Source: Halobacteriovoraceae bacterium (GTDB lineage: Bacteria > Bdellovibrionota > Bacteriovoracia > Bacteriovoracales > Bacteriovoracaceae). From it: a stretch of 64,000 bases of DNA. The stretch lies in NCBI GenBank assembly GCA_002712005.1, contig PASP01000014.1, positions 124,001 through 188,000 on the forward strand, read 5' to 3'. Below are positions 9,593-17,679 of the stretch, one piece after another. Position numbers and translations under genes: made by a program. Within the stretch, counting starts at the first letter, position 1. Each line of letters begins with the position of its first letter. The notes beneath the pieces are model-generated. The model made no database searches, had not been told where the DNA came from, and saw nothing but the letters and a program-made list of their open reading frames with translations.

Positions 9593-9645
9593 ACAATGAT
9601 TTTTTTACATTGTGAAACTTGACACCTCTGAACTCGCTACCATCT
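9593..9645 (+). promoter_or_regulatory. heat-shock-type promoter and inverted repeat before hsp20
   Basis: CTTGAC (9618-9623), a 14-base spacer and TACCATCT (9638-9645) resemble the RpoH (sigma-32) consensus CTTGAA-N11-15-CCCCATNT. Just upstream, ACAATG (9593-9598) and CATTGT (9608-9613) form an inverted repeat with a nine-base spacer, a possible regulator site. The downstream gene is a small heat-shock protein, which supports the reading. The RpoH assignment is inferred. Confidence 0.55.
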
Positions 9646-9687
9646 TAAAGTTGTAGAAAGATGGAAACCATCACTTAGGAGGTATAT

Positions 9688-10221
9688 ATGCAAAGACATC
9701 TAATCCAAAGAAACTCAAATCCCTTCTCTGTGTTTGACCAAATTGAGAAGGACATGAATTCATTAATGGACTTTTGGCCATCGCAAGTGCGGTCCAATTC
9801 CTTTGCGGGATTTAGTCCTGCTTACGAAGTCAACGATAGAGGTGAGCACTATATGCTAAGCTTTGATTTACCAGGGCTAAGTAAGGACGATGTTAGCCTC
9901 GAAATCAAGAAAGATAAACTTTATGTAAGCGGCGAACGAAAGTCCGAATTTAAAGAAGGTGACTACTCTGAAAAAAGATATGGTCGCTTTGAACGAATCA
10001 TTGCTCTTCCAGAAGGAGTATCAGACAAAGACCTTGAAGCTCGTTTTGAAAATGGAGTTCTCTTTATCGCCATCCCAAAAGTTGGTGAGAAAGAAGTTAC
10101 TCAAAAAATAGAAATCAAAGAAGGAGCGAAAGAAGGGATTTGGAATAGACTCCTTGGAGGAATCCATAAAGATAAGAATTCAAATCAAGGGCAATCTGAA
10201 AATTTAAATTCAGTTGCCTAA
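9688..10221 (+). CDS. Hsp20/alpha-crystallin small heat-shock protein
   Basis: This is an ATP-independent holdase chaperone of 177 residues that binds unfolding proteins in the cytoplasm. The alpha-crystallin domain spans about residues 45-145, with the AFENGVLFIAIPK-type motif (here ARFENGVLFIAIPK) near its end. An N-terminal arm and a short polar tail flank it, as usual. An AGGAGG site lies six bases before the ATG. The upstream region has a heat-shock-like promoter, and a terminator hairpin follows. Confidence 0.93.
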   Translation: MQRHLIQRNSNPFSVFDQIEKDMNSLMDFWPSQVRSNSFAGFSPAYEVNDRGEHYMLSFDLPGLSKDDVSLEIKKDKLYVSGERKSEFKEGDYSEKRYGRFERIIALPEGVSDKDLEARFENGVLFIAIPKVGEKEVTQKIEIKEGAKEGIWNRLLGGIHKDKNSNQGQSENLNSVA

Positions 10222-10235
10222 ACTAACAGCCTAGG

Positions 10236-10258
10236 CCGGAGTCTCTCTCCGGTCTCTA
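10236..10258 (+). terminator. probable terminator after hsp20
   Basis: CCGGAG (10236-10241) and CTCCGG (10247-10252) form a six-pair GC-rich stem with a five-base loop, starting 15 bases after the hsp20 stop codon. The following tract TCTCTAAC is only weakly T-rich. Confidence 0.6.
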
Positions 10259-10313
10259 ACATTATAAATATTAAGCCCCAAAAGTAAGCAAGTCGCTTTT
10301 TGGAATTTATGAA

Positions 10314-10865
10314 CTATCGACTGATGCTATATACTTTGAATAGGGAATTCACTTGATAGTAGAGATCGGCTAAATTTGGTGATTGAAGTAAGTCCATAGG
10401 AAATTTACAACTCAAATTATCCAACATATCTCCAAGAGGCCTAGAGTTAATAAGATCAAATTTATAGACAACCAGTCGTCTATCCCAATCAATATAAATA
10501 TCTTTAAATTCAACTAAACTTTTAAATCCCGCTTTGATGGATAGATTTCTTGGAGTGATCTCAATAAAGGGATCTGAATACCCAATATTGCCAGAGACAT
10601 GATCAGTGTCGAAAGCACATCTCGCTTGGCCTTCTATTATTTCATTCATAAGAACTTGTTTACCGTTTTGAAAATAAATATCATCATCTACAGTAAAGTC
10701 ATGATTCATTTCAGAGGTAAATTAAATACCGTGATATTCAGAAGTGTAGGCTGGATTGTTGAGACCATCTATGTAACCAACAGAAAAATTTAAAGACAAA
10801 TCTCTTGCTTGAGTCGCTTGAATTAATATAACGAAAATGAAAAATAACTTTGAAAGAAACTTCAT
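10314..10865 (-). pseudogene. exported hypothetical protein interrupted by in-frame TAA
   Basis: An ATG at 10863-10865 begins a signal peptide (MKFLSKLFFIFVILIQATQA) and 47 codons. The frame then meets TAA at 10722-10724 and continues in the same frame to the stop at 10314. The downstream 131 residues from the Met codon at 10707-10709 lack a signal peptide or credible ribosome binding site, so both parts look like one 183-residue exported protein split by a single nonsense codon. The mature region contains phrases such as FEITPRN-like strands and two Cys. No family is recognised. It could be decay or a base error. Confidence 0.65.
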
Positions 10866-11020
10866 AAGGTACCCCTATTTGCTGCCCATTAAATATAGTT
10901 TAAAGGTTCATACAGGGGCTGAACTCTGTCAAATAAATTAGGTTTTGTTACGATTCTTCATGTGATGGGACCAGTTAAGTGTATGTTTTCTGCTAAGCTG
11001 GGTGGGCGACGTGCTCTCTT

Positions 11021-11257
11021 TTAGAAATGTTTTTTGCAGAAAGCTCGTCCTGAGCCTGATTTGAAGTATTTTTCGAATTTGATTGCTTTTTCTTTTGAAT
11101 TTATCCAAATAACAAATTCAACCTCCCATGGAGTATATTTTGAAGTGTGAGGAGATTGACCTGTATTGTGTCTTTTAAGCCTTTCTTTAAAGTTGGATGT
11201 GTATCCAGTGTAAACTTGGAATGGGTCTTTTTTACTTTTTAACTTATAGACGTACAT
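11021..11257 (-). CDS. small GIY-YIG nuclease domain protein (YhbQ/UPF0213-like)
   Basis: The 78-residue protein is one GIY-YIG domain: MYVYKLKSKK corresponds to the GIY strand, VYTGYTSNFKERLKRH to the YIG strand and catalytic Arg region, and FEKYFKSGSGRAFCKKHF to the family's conserved end. Such stand-alone proteins are common near tRNAs and at variable loci. Their substrate is uncertain; some are structure-specific DNA nucleases. Confidence 0.85.
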   Translation of the reverse strand: MYVYKLKSKKDPFQVYTGYTSNFKERLKRHNTGQSPHTSKYTPWEVEFVIWINSKEKAIKFEKYFKSGSGRAFCKKHF

Positions 11258-11376
11258 AGTCTCAGTGAATGCAACGACTGAGTAAGATTTCTAAAGACAA
11301 ATAGCTAGATTTATTGAAGTGAGATTGATGATGGTGCAAAGTTTTGCCCTCCTACGCTCCATCGAGCTACGGCGGG

Positions 11377-11473
11377 CATTCTTCGCCACCTCAAACAAAA
11401 AAACCCGTCATACCAAAGTAGTAACGGGTTTTTCAAATCCTTGGCCTGCCAGCCGAAGCCTTGGCGAAGGATG
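11377..11473. repeat. inverted repeat enclosing the tRNA terminator
   Basis: CATTCTTCGCC (11377-11387) is the inverse of GGCGAAGGATG (11463-11473) at 10 of 11 positions. The repeats enclose the terminator hairpin downstream of the CAU tRNA. The surrounding stretch is GC-rich compared with its neighbours and contains further palindromic pieces such as GCCAGCCGAAGCC. It looks like a small dispersed palindromic element, but no second copy is visible in this window. Confidence 0.4.
11398..11432 (-). terminator. terminator downstream of the CAU tRNA
   Basis: Read on the minus strand, AAACCCGT and ACGGGTTT form an eight-pair stem followed by a run of T. It lies 40 bases after the tRNA 3' end and would end its transcript. 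A-rich flanks on both sides may let it work in both directions. Confidence 0.8.
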
Positions 11474-11548
11474 GTGGGACATGCTGGACTTGAACCAGCG
11501 ACCACCCGGTTATGAGCCGGGGGCTCTAACCAACTGAGCTAATGTCCC
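11472..11548 (-). tRNA. tRNA with CAU anticodon (Ile2 or elongator Met)
   Basis: A 77-base cloverleaf with acceptor pairs GGGACAT/ATGTCCC, D-arm AGCTCAGTTGGTTAGAGC, anticodon loop CTCATAA on a CCCGG/CCGGG stem, T-arm GGTTCAAGTCC and an encoded CCA end. The anticodon is CAU. The variable and T-arm region (GGTCGCTGGTTCAAGTCCAG) closely resembles bacterial tRNA-Ile2, whose C34 is changed to lysidine by TilS; elongator tRNA-Met is the alternative. It is not an initiator type. Confidence 0.95.
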
Positions 11549-11645
11549 TCAGATTGGGAAGTATTAAAATAACCTAAAAAGAGGGACTTGGTAAAGTCGA
11601 GAACGGTTGTGGTATATAGTAAAAGTGATTTTTTTAGGAGAAAAT

Positions 11646-12443
11646 GTGGAATTTTCATTTTGGCGCTATTCAGCAACGGGTAATCTCTTTCTCTTTTTTG
11701 ATAACCGAGAGCAGAAACTCTCGAATCTCGATTCTTCTCTGTATGAAAAATGGGCTGTTGAAAATAAGGTCGATGGGCTTATCTTTTTAGAGAATTCAGC
11801 AGACGAGAGAGCGGACTTTCATATGCGCTACCTCAATGCAGATGGTAGAGAGGTTGAGATGTGTGGAAATGGAGCTCGCTCTATCTTGCATTTTGCTCAT
11901 CACATTTTGAAAATCGCTCCTGCGGAAATGGGTCAGTATACCTTTTCTACACTCTGCTCCCTTTATCATGGGAAACCCGAAAATTTATTTCCGTTACAAA
12001 TGACAGAGCTCTCCGAGGTTGGAGCTATTGCAGTAGATGATCTTATACCTCAAGCGAAAAGTTCATATTATTTGAATACAGGCGTGCCTCACTGTGTTTT
12101 TGAGCTTGATGATATTGCGGACATTGATCTTCAAAAATGGGGAGCTAAAGTTCGTTATGATAAACGCTTTGAAAAGGGAACTAATGCGAATTTCTTTAGA
12201 ATTCTAGATAAGAGTGTGGTCGAAATGAGAACATACGAAAGAGGAGTTGAAGGAGAAACGCAAAGTTGTGGAACGGGTGCGACTGCCGTCGCCTTGAGTA
12301 TGGCAAAGAACTTAGGTCATTGTTCTCCTATTAAGGTCAAGGTTCCTGGGGGAGATCTAGAAGTGTCATTTAAGGATGACTTCTCTGAAGTTTACCTCGC
12401 CGGAGCTGTAGAGCTATTGGGAAGCGGAGTTGCGACTCTCTAG
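11646..12443 (+). CDS. dapF: diaminopimelate epimerase
   Basis: DapF interconverts LL- and meso-diaminopimelate in lysine and peptidoglycan synthesis, without cofactor, using two Cys as acid and base. Both are visible: EMCGNGARSI and QSCGTGATAVA. The family's N-terminal signature appears as YSATGNLFLFF. The frame is open 13 codons upstream, but GTG at 11646 has AGGAG five bases before it and gives a normal N-terminus and length (265 residues). It converges with the VanZ-like gene. Confidence 0.92.
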   Translation: MEFSFWRYSATGNLFLFFDNREQKLSNLDSSLYEKWAVENKVDGLIFLENSADERADFHMRYLNADGREVEMCGNGARSILHFAHHILKIAPAEMGQYTFSTLCSLYHGKPENLFPLQMTELSEVGAIAVDDLIPQAKSSYYLNTGVPHCVFELDDIADIDLQKWGAKVRYDKRFEKGTNANFFRILDKSVVEMRTYERGVEGETQSCGTGATAVALSMAKNLGHCSPIKVKVPGGDLEVSFKDDFSEVYLAGAVELLGSGVATL

Positions 12444-12447
12444 AGGC

Positions 12448-12810
12448 TTATTTAAGAATCTTTTTGACGGCATCTCTCAGAATAAAATGGGCAATGAGTA
12501 CAGAAATGAGAACTCCAATACTATTGGCGATCATGTCGTAGTATTCAAAGAATCTTCCCGTAAAAGGTTGGATAAATTCGATAGCAATTCCTTGAATAAT
12601 CAGAAGAACTGAAATGAGATAAATCCTTCTTGGGTAGGCCATAGAGTATAGGAGACCAACTATCATATAACTTAATCCATGATAAAATAAATCAGACCTT
12701 GTAATAGGTGCTGGGACATGGATCTTAAGAGGCAATAAACAAATTAGCCACAATCCTAGATTACAAAGCCAGGCCAAAATTTTAATAAGTAAATTGGGAT
12801 TCATTTTCAT
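12448..12810 (-). CDS. VanZ-like membrane protein
   Basis: The 120-residue protein has four predicted membrane helices and the family layout of VanZ-like proteins: a first helix, SDLFYHGLSYMIVGLLYSM, a third helix, and an acidic GRFFEYYDMIANSIGVLI segment before the last helix. VanZ confers low teicoplanin resistance in enterococci, but most homologues have no known role. It ends four bases from dapF in convergent orientation. Confidence 0.8.
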   Translation of the reverse strand: MKMNPNLLIKILAWLCNLGLWLICLLPLKIHVPAPITRSDLFYHGLSYMIVGLLYSMAYPRRIYLISVLLIIQGIAIEFIQPFTGRFFEYYDMIANSIGVLISVLIAHFILRDAVKKILK

Positions 12811-12888
12811 ATAGAGATAGCATAAGCGACAAATAGCCTCAGATGCAAAAGTCTTTTAAATTAAGGTGGAATTGCTTATTATATACGG

Positions 12889-13383
12889 ATGAAATACCAA
12901 TCGAAATATCTCTTTATAACTTTTATCTGCGTGATTTGCGGACTTTTTCCTTCTCAGGTGATGGCGCGACTCCTTCTAGATGTTTCAGTTCTTAATAAGA
13001 AAGGTATTGATATAGGACTTACTCTTGGAAGTGAAATTCATTCTCGCGAAGAAGTGAGAAGGGATGAAGATATAAATTTGGCGATGAAGTCTGGTTTAAG
13101 TGTTCTTTTGCGGGCCAGTTTTAACCCCGAAATTGAATCAGGAAAGAGCTTTACCAATGAAAACTTTGTTGGTCCTCGTCGACCAGATGAAGATGCTCCT
13201 GTTGTGATTATAGGCCCTAGTTCTAAAGTTATTATCAGAGGGCGAATTATTGGAACAGATGGCTCTATCATTAAAGATTTTTTTGAAAATCCACTAGTCG
13301 TTTCTCTTGGGGAAGAGACTATTGTAACTCATTCAAAAGATTCTCAATTGGTTGAATTAAAAATTAAACCTCATATTAAATAA
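12889..13383 (+). CDS. exported hypothetical protein
   Basis: The 164-residue product has a Sec signal peptide ending near PSQVMA. The mature part is rich in beta-strand patterns (LLLDVSVLNKKGIDIGLTL, VVIIGPSSKVIIRGRIIG) and lacks Cys, consistent with a small periplasmic beta protein. The family is not recognised. It precedes tlyA by 36 bases on the same strand and may be co-transcribed. Confidence 0.6.
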   Translation: MKYQSKYLFITFICVICGLFPSQVMARLLLDVSVLNKKGIDIGLTLGSEIHSREEVRRDEDINLAMKSGLSVLLRASFNPEIESGKSFTNENFVGPRRPDEDAPVVIIGPSSKVIIRGRIIGTDGSIIKDFFENPLVVSLGEETIVTHSKDSQLVELKIKPHIK

Positions 13384-13419
13384 ATAACTTCCCTTAATTT
13401 ATCTGAAGATAAGAGCTTT

Positions 13420-14163
13420 ATGAAAGAAAGACTGGATCAACTATTAGTAAAAAGAGGCCTTGTTTCAACTCGCTCTCAGGCTGCAGCCCTTATTAAAAAA
13501 GGTGTGGTCACGATTAATGGTGAGGTTGTATCGAAACCTTCTTTGAAATGTCTTGAAAGCGTCGAAATCTCCATTAATCAAGATCATATTTTTGTGGGAA
13601 GAGGGGCGCAGAAAATGGAAGGTGCCTATCATGATTTTTCTTTGAGCTTCGAAGGGAAGATCGTTGGTGATATGGGTGCCTCTACCGGAGGCTTTACTGA
13701 GTTTGCTTTATTAAAAGGAGCAAGCAAAGTCTATGCTGTGGATGTGGGTCACGATCAGTTGGCCGAAGTGCTAAAAAATAATCCGAAAGTCATTAATCTA
13801 GAGGGAACAAATATTAGAGAGGGTTTTTCTGAAGAATTATTTAACCCTCTATGTGATATATTGGTTGTGGATTTAAGCTTCATCTCCTTAAACTATGTTT
13901 TAGCCCCTATGAGTACTGCTCTCAAAGAAGGGGGAGAGTTTGTTATTTTAGTGAAGCCCCAATTTGAAGTGGGAAAGAACTCTTTAGGAAAAAATGGCAT
14001 AGTAAAAGATACCAAGGCCATTGAAGAAGCGCTGGAAAGAGTAAAGAATGAGTGCGAATTAAATCATTTGATTGTTGAGAAAACATCACTATGTGCCTTA
14101 AAAGGAAAGACGGGAAACCAGGAGTACTTTTTTTATGGGCATAAGATTAAGGAGTCCCAATGA
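13420..14163 (+). CDS. tlyA: TlyA family rRNA 2'-O-methyltransferase
   Basis: An S4 RNA-binding domain (about 1-60, starting MKERLDQLLVKRGLVSTRSQAAALI) is followed by an FtsJ-like methyltransferase domain with the SAM-binding motif GDMGASTGGFTEFAL. TlyA proteins methylate ribose 2'-OH groups in 16S and 23S rRNA and make cells sensitive to capreomycin in mycobacteria; some are annotated as haemolysins. The 247 residues match the family. The stop overlaps the next start by four bases (ATGA), suggesting coupled translation. Confidence 0.92.
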   Translation: MKERLDQLLVKRGLVSTRSQAAALIKKGVVTINGEVVSKPSLKCLESVEISINQDHIFVGRGAQKMEGAYHDFSLSFEGKIVGDMGASTGGFTEFALLKGASKVYAVDVGHDQLAEVLKNNPKVINLEGTNIREGFSEELFNPLCDILVVDLSFISLNYVLAPMSTALKEGGEFVILVKPQFEVGKNSLGKNGIVKDTKAIEEALERVKNECELNHLIVEKTSLCALKGKTGNQEYFFYGHKIKESQ

Positions 14164-14699
14164 AAAATATTTGTGTCTTTTGTGGATCTGGTTCAGGTAA
14201 AGGCGGTCATTATACGGAGATGGCCAAAAGCCTTGGTGAAGAATTGGCCAATCGAAATATGGGGCTTGTTTATGGTGGAGCTTCCATTGGTGTGATGGGA
14301 GCTGTTGCTGACGGATGCCTTGATGCGGGTGGTAAAGTCTTTGGAGTCATCCCGCAATCCATTATAGATTTAGAGGTAGGACATGCAGGGCTCTCTCAAT
14401 TAGAAGTTGTAGACACAATGCATGATCGAAAGGCGAGAATGTACGATCTCTCTGATGCTTTCTTTGCCCTTCCTGGTGGGATGGGAACACTTGATGAGTT
14501 ATGTGAAATTGTGACTTGGGCTCAGCTGCAATATCACGCCAAGCCATGCTATGTGATTAACTACAATGGTTTTTTTGACGCGCTAATGAATCATTTTAAA
14601 TATATCAATCAACAAGGTTTTTTGAGTGATGCCCACCTGGAATTAGTTCGAGAATTTCCCGATTTCCAATCGGCACTTAATGACTTTGAACAACTTTAA
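14160..14699 (+). CDS. LOG family nucleoside-monophosphate phosphoribohydrolase
   Basis: This 179-residue Rossmann-fold protein (TIGR00730 group, lysine-decarboxylase-like) carries the family's catalytic motif PGGMGTLDELCEIVTW and the N-terminal CVFCGSGSGKG. Family members cleave cytokinin riboside 5'-monophosphate or other NMPs to base and ribose phosphate. Its cellular substrate here is unknown. It starts inside the tlyA stop codon. Confidence 0.88.
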   Translation: MKNICVFCGSGSGKGGHYTEMAKSLGEELANRNMGLVYGGASIGVMGAVADGCLDAGGKVFGVIPQSIIDLEVGHAGLSQLEVVDTMHDRKARMYDLSDAFFALPGGMGTLDELCEIVTWAQLQYHAKPCYVINYNGFFDALMNHFKYINQQGFLSDAHLELVREFPDFQSALNDFEQL

Positions 14700-14868
14700 A
14701 CAGGGCCAATGCCTAGCTAAGTGACTATCTTAACGATTGTCAGAGGTTGTGGAATAGCTTACAATGGGCCTCAGTTGATAATCGCAAATTATTGTTTTTT
14801 AGTGGCCATTGGGAAGAAGTCCCTTGAGTGGCCGAAGATATTATTGGGCTATCAGGAGTGCTCGTATT

Positions 14869-15351
14869 ATGACCAGACTTATTTACTTCATCGCTTTTGT
14901 TATTGGTCTCGTTATTGTGATGAACATATCAGATTACCAAGGTCAGCCAGTATCCAATGCAAAGTTTGATTTTGAAAAGAAAGCTGCATCCAACTATGAA
15001 AAGCAAAAAGAGATTCATGAGCTTCTTCATCCTAAACCTGTAGAGAAAGAAGAGAAGAAAGTTGTGGTTGAGAAAGTTCTTGTTGAGCTAACAACTCCTG
15101 AACTTCAAAATGGATCTGATCTTTATAAGAAATGTATTACTTGTCACGGTAAACGTGGTGAAGGGAAGAAGTCACAAAAGGCACCAGCAATTGGTGGACA
15201 GTATGACTGGTATATCGCTCTTCAAATTTCTAATATGAAGTCTGGTGAAAGGATTAATAAAGTGATGAATCCTTATATCAGAAACCTCTCTGAGCAAGAT
15301 ATTAAAGACCTTGCAAACTATATTTCTAAGCTTCCTCATATGGGGAAATAA
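14869..15351 (+). CDS. membrane-anchored monohaem cytochrome c
   Basis: An N-terminal membrane anchor (about residues 4-20) is followed by a Lys/Glu-rich linker and a cytochrome c domain with the haem-binding CITCH near residue 96 and GEGKKSQKAPAIGGQ after it. Met in NKVMNPY or LPHMGK is a candidate axial ligand. The frame is open 20 codons upstream, but the ATG at 14869 is preceded by AGGAG and starts right at the anchor. It may carry electrons to the cbb3 oxidase encoded nearby; that is inferred. Confidence 0.83.
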   Translation: MTRLIYFIAFVIGLVIVMNISDYQGQPVSNAKFDFEKKAASNYEKQKEIHELLHPKPVEKEEKKVVVEKVLVELTTPELQNGSDLYKKCITCHGKRGEGKKSQKAPAIGGQYDWYIALQISNMKSGERINKVMNPYIRNLSEQDIKDLANYISKLPHMGK

Positions 15352-15354
15352 TCC

Positions 15355-15879
15355 ATGTCTATTTATCAGTTAGGAGAGTGGAGTCCTACTATTGGAGATT
15401 CCACTTTTATAGCTGACTCAGCTGACCTCATAGGTCGTGCAAAAATTGGGAATCATGCCAGTTTGTGGTTTGGTGTTGTAGCACGTGCCGATGTGAATAC
15501 GATTGAAATTGGTGATCATACTAATATTCAAGATCAATCGATGCTTCATGTATCCGGTGAGCATCCCTTAAAAATAGGCTCTCAAGTTACCCTAGGTCAT
15601 AAGGTAACGGCTCATGGATGTACTATTGGAGATCATTGCTTAATCGGTATGGGGGCGATTATTTTAGATGGTGCAGAGATTGGAGAAAATAGTCTTGTCG
15701 CTGCTGGAAGTTTAATTCCTCCTGGTAAGAAGTTTCCACCTCGTTCTTTTATCATGGGTTCTCCTGCGAAGCTGATTCGTGAACTTTTACCTGCTGAAAT
15801 AGAGCAATATGGAAACCACTACAAGGTCTATCTAGAGGAAAAGAATCACTACTTAAAAAAGCTTAAAAGACTCCTTTGA
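15355..15879 (+). CDS. gamma-carbonic anhydrase family protein
   Basis: The 174-residue protein is a left-handed beta-helix built of hexapeptide repeats. The three zinc-binding His of the gamma class are visible in MLHVSG and GHKVTAHG. The family includes YrdA and PaaY; carbonic anhydrase activity is shown for some members only. It starts four bases after the cytochrome c stop. Confidence 0.88.
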   Translation: MSIYQLGEWSPTIGDSTFIADSADLIGRAKIGNHASLWFGVVARADVNTIEIGDHTNIQDQSMLHVSGEHPLKIGSQVTLGHKVTAHGCTIGDHCLIGMGAIILDGAEIGENSLVAAGSLIPPGKKFPPRSFIMGSPAKLIRELLPAEIEQYGNHYKVYLEEKNHYLKKLKRLL

Positions 15880-16102
15880 TTTTGCTTAATTCTTCTTTAA
15901 TTTCAAATAGATAAGTCTATTCTTAAATGTGTAAAAAAATTAATAAAATTCCATAATTCCTAAACGATTTTTAGTCTCAATTACGTGACAATAATTAGTG
16001 ATTTCTCTGTTAACTCTCATTAACGGATATCGCCTAACTCATGGGCTCACCTGTAAAATAAACCATAATGAGATGTATCCCATAACAACCTGGAGGTTAT
16101 AC

Positions 16103-16390
16103 ATGAATTTAGAAATTACTTTTCGCCACATGGAACATACAGAAAGTATCGATTCCAAGATTCGTCATAAGGTAGAGAAGTTTGGACAACGTCATCTTTC
16201 GAAAGCCGCTATTGTGAAGTGGACAGGTTGGGTAGAGCACCAAGAACATATCGCTACATTACATGTTATGGACCGAGGACATGAATTCTTTGTGAAAGCA
16301 AAGTCAGACAATATGTATAAAACTTTAGATCAAGTGATTTCAAAGCTTGAATCACAGCTTGGTCATGCTGATCATCATCCAGGTCATTAA
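16103..16390 (+). CDS. hpf: ribosome hibernation promoting factor, short form
   Basis: The 95-residue protein matches HPF/YfiA: MNLEITFRHMEHTESIDSKI at the start, then VDRGHEFFVKAKSDNMY-like text and a final helix, with a His-rich tail. Short HPF proteins bind 16S rRNA near the mRNA channel and promote inactive 100S ribosomes in stationary phase. The frame is open 35 codons upstream, but the ATG at 16103 has TGGAGG six bases before it and gives the family N-terminus. The dksA-like gene follows. Confidence 0.9.
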   Translation: MNLEITFRHMEHTESIDSKIRHKVEKFGQRHLSKAAIVKWTGWVEHQEHIATLHVMDRGHEFFVKAKSDNMYKTLDQVISKLESQLGHADHHPGH

Positions 16391-16431
16391 GAACATAGTC
16401 TTGAATTAAAGACTCTATTAAGGAGAATTCC

Positions 16432-16776
16432 GTGCAATCAAATGAAATAATCAACGAAATGAAAACTGTACTTCTTGAGAAAAGGAATCATCTTATTGAA
16501 AGATTAGAAAAAATCCAATCTTCCAAGATTAGAACAGAGCCTCTTTCTGCTGACTCAGGAGAGCAGTCTATTGAGTTAGAAAATACAGAGGTAGTTGATG
16601 CCTTAGATGAAATGGAACATAAGGACTTAAAGCTTGTTAATCACGCTCTGGGAAGAATTGAAAATGGCGCCTATGGAATGTGCGCAAGTTGCGGAGAAGA
16701 TATCAGTCTTTCACGCCTTAAAGCGTTGCCTTTTACTCCCTTATGCGTTCATTGTGCAGAAGAAGCTGCTTCTTAA
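16432..16776 (+). CDS. DksA/TraR family zinc-finger protein
   Basis: The 114-residue protein has an N-terminal coiled coil and a C-terminal four-Cys zinc finger (CASCGEDISLSRLKALPFTPLCVHC). It resembles the DksA/TraR group that binds the RNA polymerase secondary channel and modulates transcription with ppGpp. The coiled-coil tip carries VVDALDEMEHKDL; a DksA-type DxxDxA tip is not evident, so classical DksA function is uncertain. It begins with GTG, preceded by AAGGAG. A terminator follows. Confidence 0.85.
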   Translation: MQSNEIINEMKTVLLEKRNHLIERLEKIQSSKIRTEPLSADSGEQSIELENTEVVDALDEMEHKDLKLVNHALGRIENGAYGMCASCGEDISLSRLKALPFTPLCVHCAEEAAS

Positions 16777-16806
16777 TTGAATTCAATCTAATCAAAAGAA
16801 TAAAAT

Positions 16807-16834
16807 AAAGCCGTTCTTAGGAGCGGCTTTTTTT
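16807..16834. terminator. bidirectional terminator between the DksA-like gene and the cco cluster
   Basis: A ten-pair stem AAAGCCGTTC / GAGCGGCTTT with loop TTAG is followed by T runs on the plus strand and a T-rich tract on the minus strand. It serves the DksA-like gene and the converging end of the cbb3 cluster. Confidence 0.85.
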
Positions 16835-16997
16835 ATGGAATATAATCAGAGTTGGCTAAATAAAGAACCCAGATAGTACTTCCCACGGGAAGAGCAAAAA
16901 TAGTGCAAAAGAGAAGAAAATAAAAAATCCAACCTTCTGTTGAGATTTTTTCTTTCTTAGATTGATCTGAATTTTCAGTGACAATTAACTTTTTCAT
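16833..16997 (-). CDS. small single-span membrane protein of the cco cluster
   Basis: From the Met codon at 16995-16997 the product is 54 residues: a charged cytoplasmic start (MKKLIVTENSDQSKKEK) and one membrane helix (FYFLLFCTIFALPVGSTIWVLYL). It is the last gene of the cbb3 oxidase cluster and overlaps the TauE/SafE gene by 23 bases. I cannot name it; it does not clearly match CcoH, CcoQ or NapE. The frame extends 13 codons upstream, and the ribosome binding site (AGGA, distant) is weak. Confidence 0.5.
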   Translation of the reverse strand: MKKLIVTENSDQSKKEKISTEGWIFYFLLFCTIFALPVGSTIWVLYLANSDYIP

Positions 16998-17679
16998 AAG
17001 CAGTAAAAATCCTATAAATAATTGTGAAAAGACCAAAACTGATAAGACAGAGGCTTGTTAAATTTGGCCATGATTCTTTTAAGGGATTAAAGACTTTAGA
17101 GATTATATTCGTACCCAATGCAAGAGCTGGTAGTGTACCAAGGCCAAAGAACAGCATTCCTAAAGCTCCTGTAAAGGGGTCTTGAAAAGCTGCCAAGGCC
17201 AATATGACTCCGTAGAGAAGGCCACAGGGGAGAAAGACCGTAAAGATTCCCAGAAATAGTGATCGTAAGCTTCCTGCTTGCATTTGATAAACTCTTCCAA
17301 GAGTTAAGTTTAGCTTCTTATGTAGGTGAGCTGGAAGGGAGGGGTGAAAGCTTTTTCTTTTAAATAGGGAGAGTCCCCAAGCGAGAAAGAAGAAACCAAG
17401 AAAAACAGCTGGTATAATTTCCACCCATGGATTTTTAAAAAGTGTGGTGAATCCAGAGCCAAGTAGCCCCGCAAAAGCTCCAAGTAGAGAGTAACTTAAA
17501 ATTCGTCCAATATTATAATAAGCGACATCGGATTTTTTACTCCCTAGCTGAGAGCAACTGGTTGCGAAAGCTCCACACATGACTACGCAGTGAAGACTAC
17601 CGGCTAGTCCTGTGAGGAATGCGATGAGGGGAATTCCTGTGATCCCAGCTTGGTTGAATTTAGTGAAGAGGTCCAACAA
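16975..17679 (-). CDS. TauE/SafE-like (UreH/DsbD-type) membrane protein
   Basis: This polytopic membrane protein begins its family domain with FLTGLAGSLHCVVMCGAFATS, typical of the sulfite-exporter/UreH-like group that accompanies cbb3 oxidase genes and is linked to copper or haem handling for oxidase assembly. Six helices are visible. The preferred start is TTG at 17677-17679, six bases after a perfect AGGAGG; it overlaps the ccoG 3' end by 20 bases. A longer frame begins inside ccoG without such a signal. Confidence 0.78.
   Translation of the reverse strand: MLDLFTKFNQAGITGIPLIAFLTGLAGSLHCVVMCGAFATSCSQLGSKKSDVAYYNIGRILSYSLLGAFAGLLGSGFTTLFKNPWVEIIPAVFLGFFFLAWGLSLFKRKSFHPSLPAHLHKKLNLTLGRVYQMQAGSLRSLFLGIFTVFLPCGLLYGVILALAAFQDPFTGALGMLFFGLGTLPALALGTNIISKVFNPLKESWPNLTSLCLISFGLFTIIYRIFTAYEKVNCH

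Noticed and set aside
11311-11537. Open frames on both strands over the CAU tRNA region, one reading LDLNQRPPGYEPGALTN
   Set aside because: They are translations of the tRNA gene and its terminator; such frames are well-known annotation artefacts.
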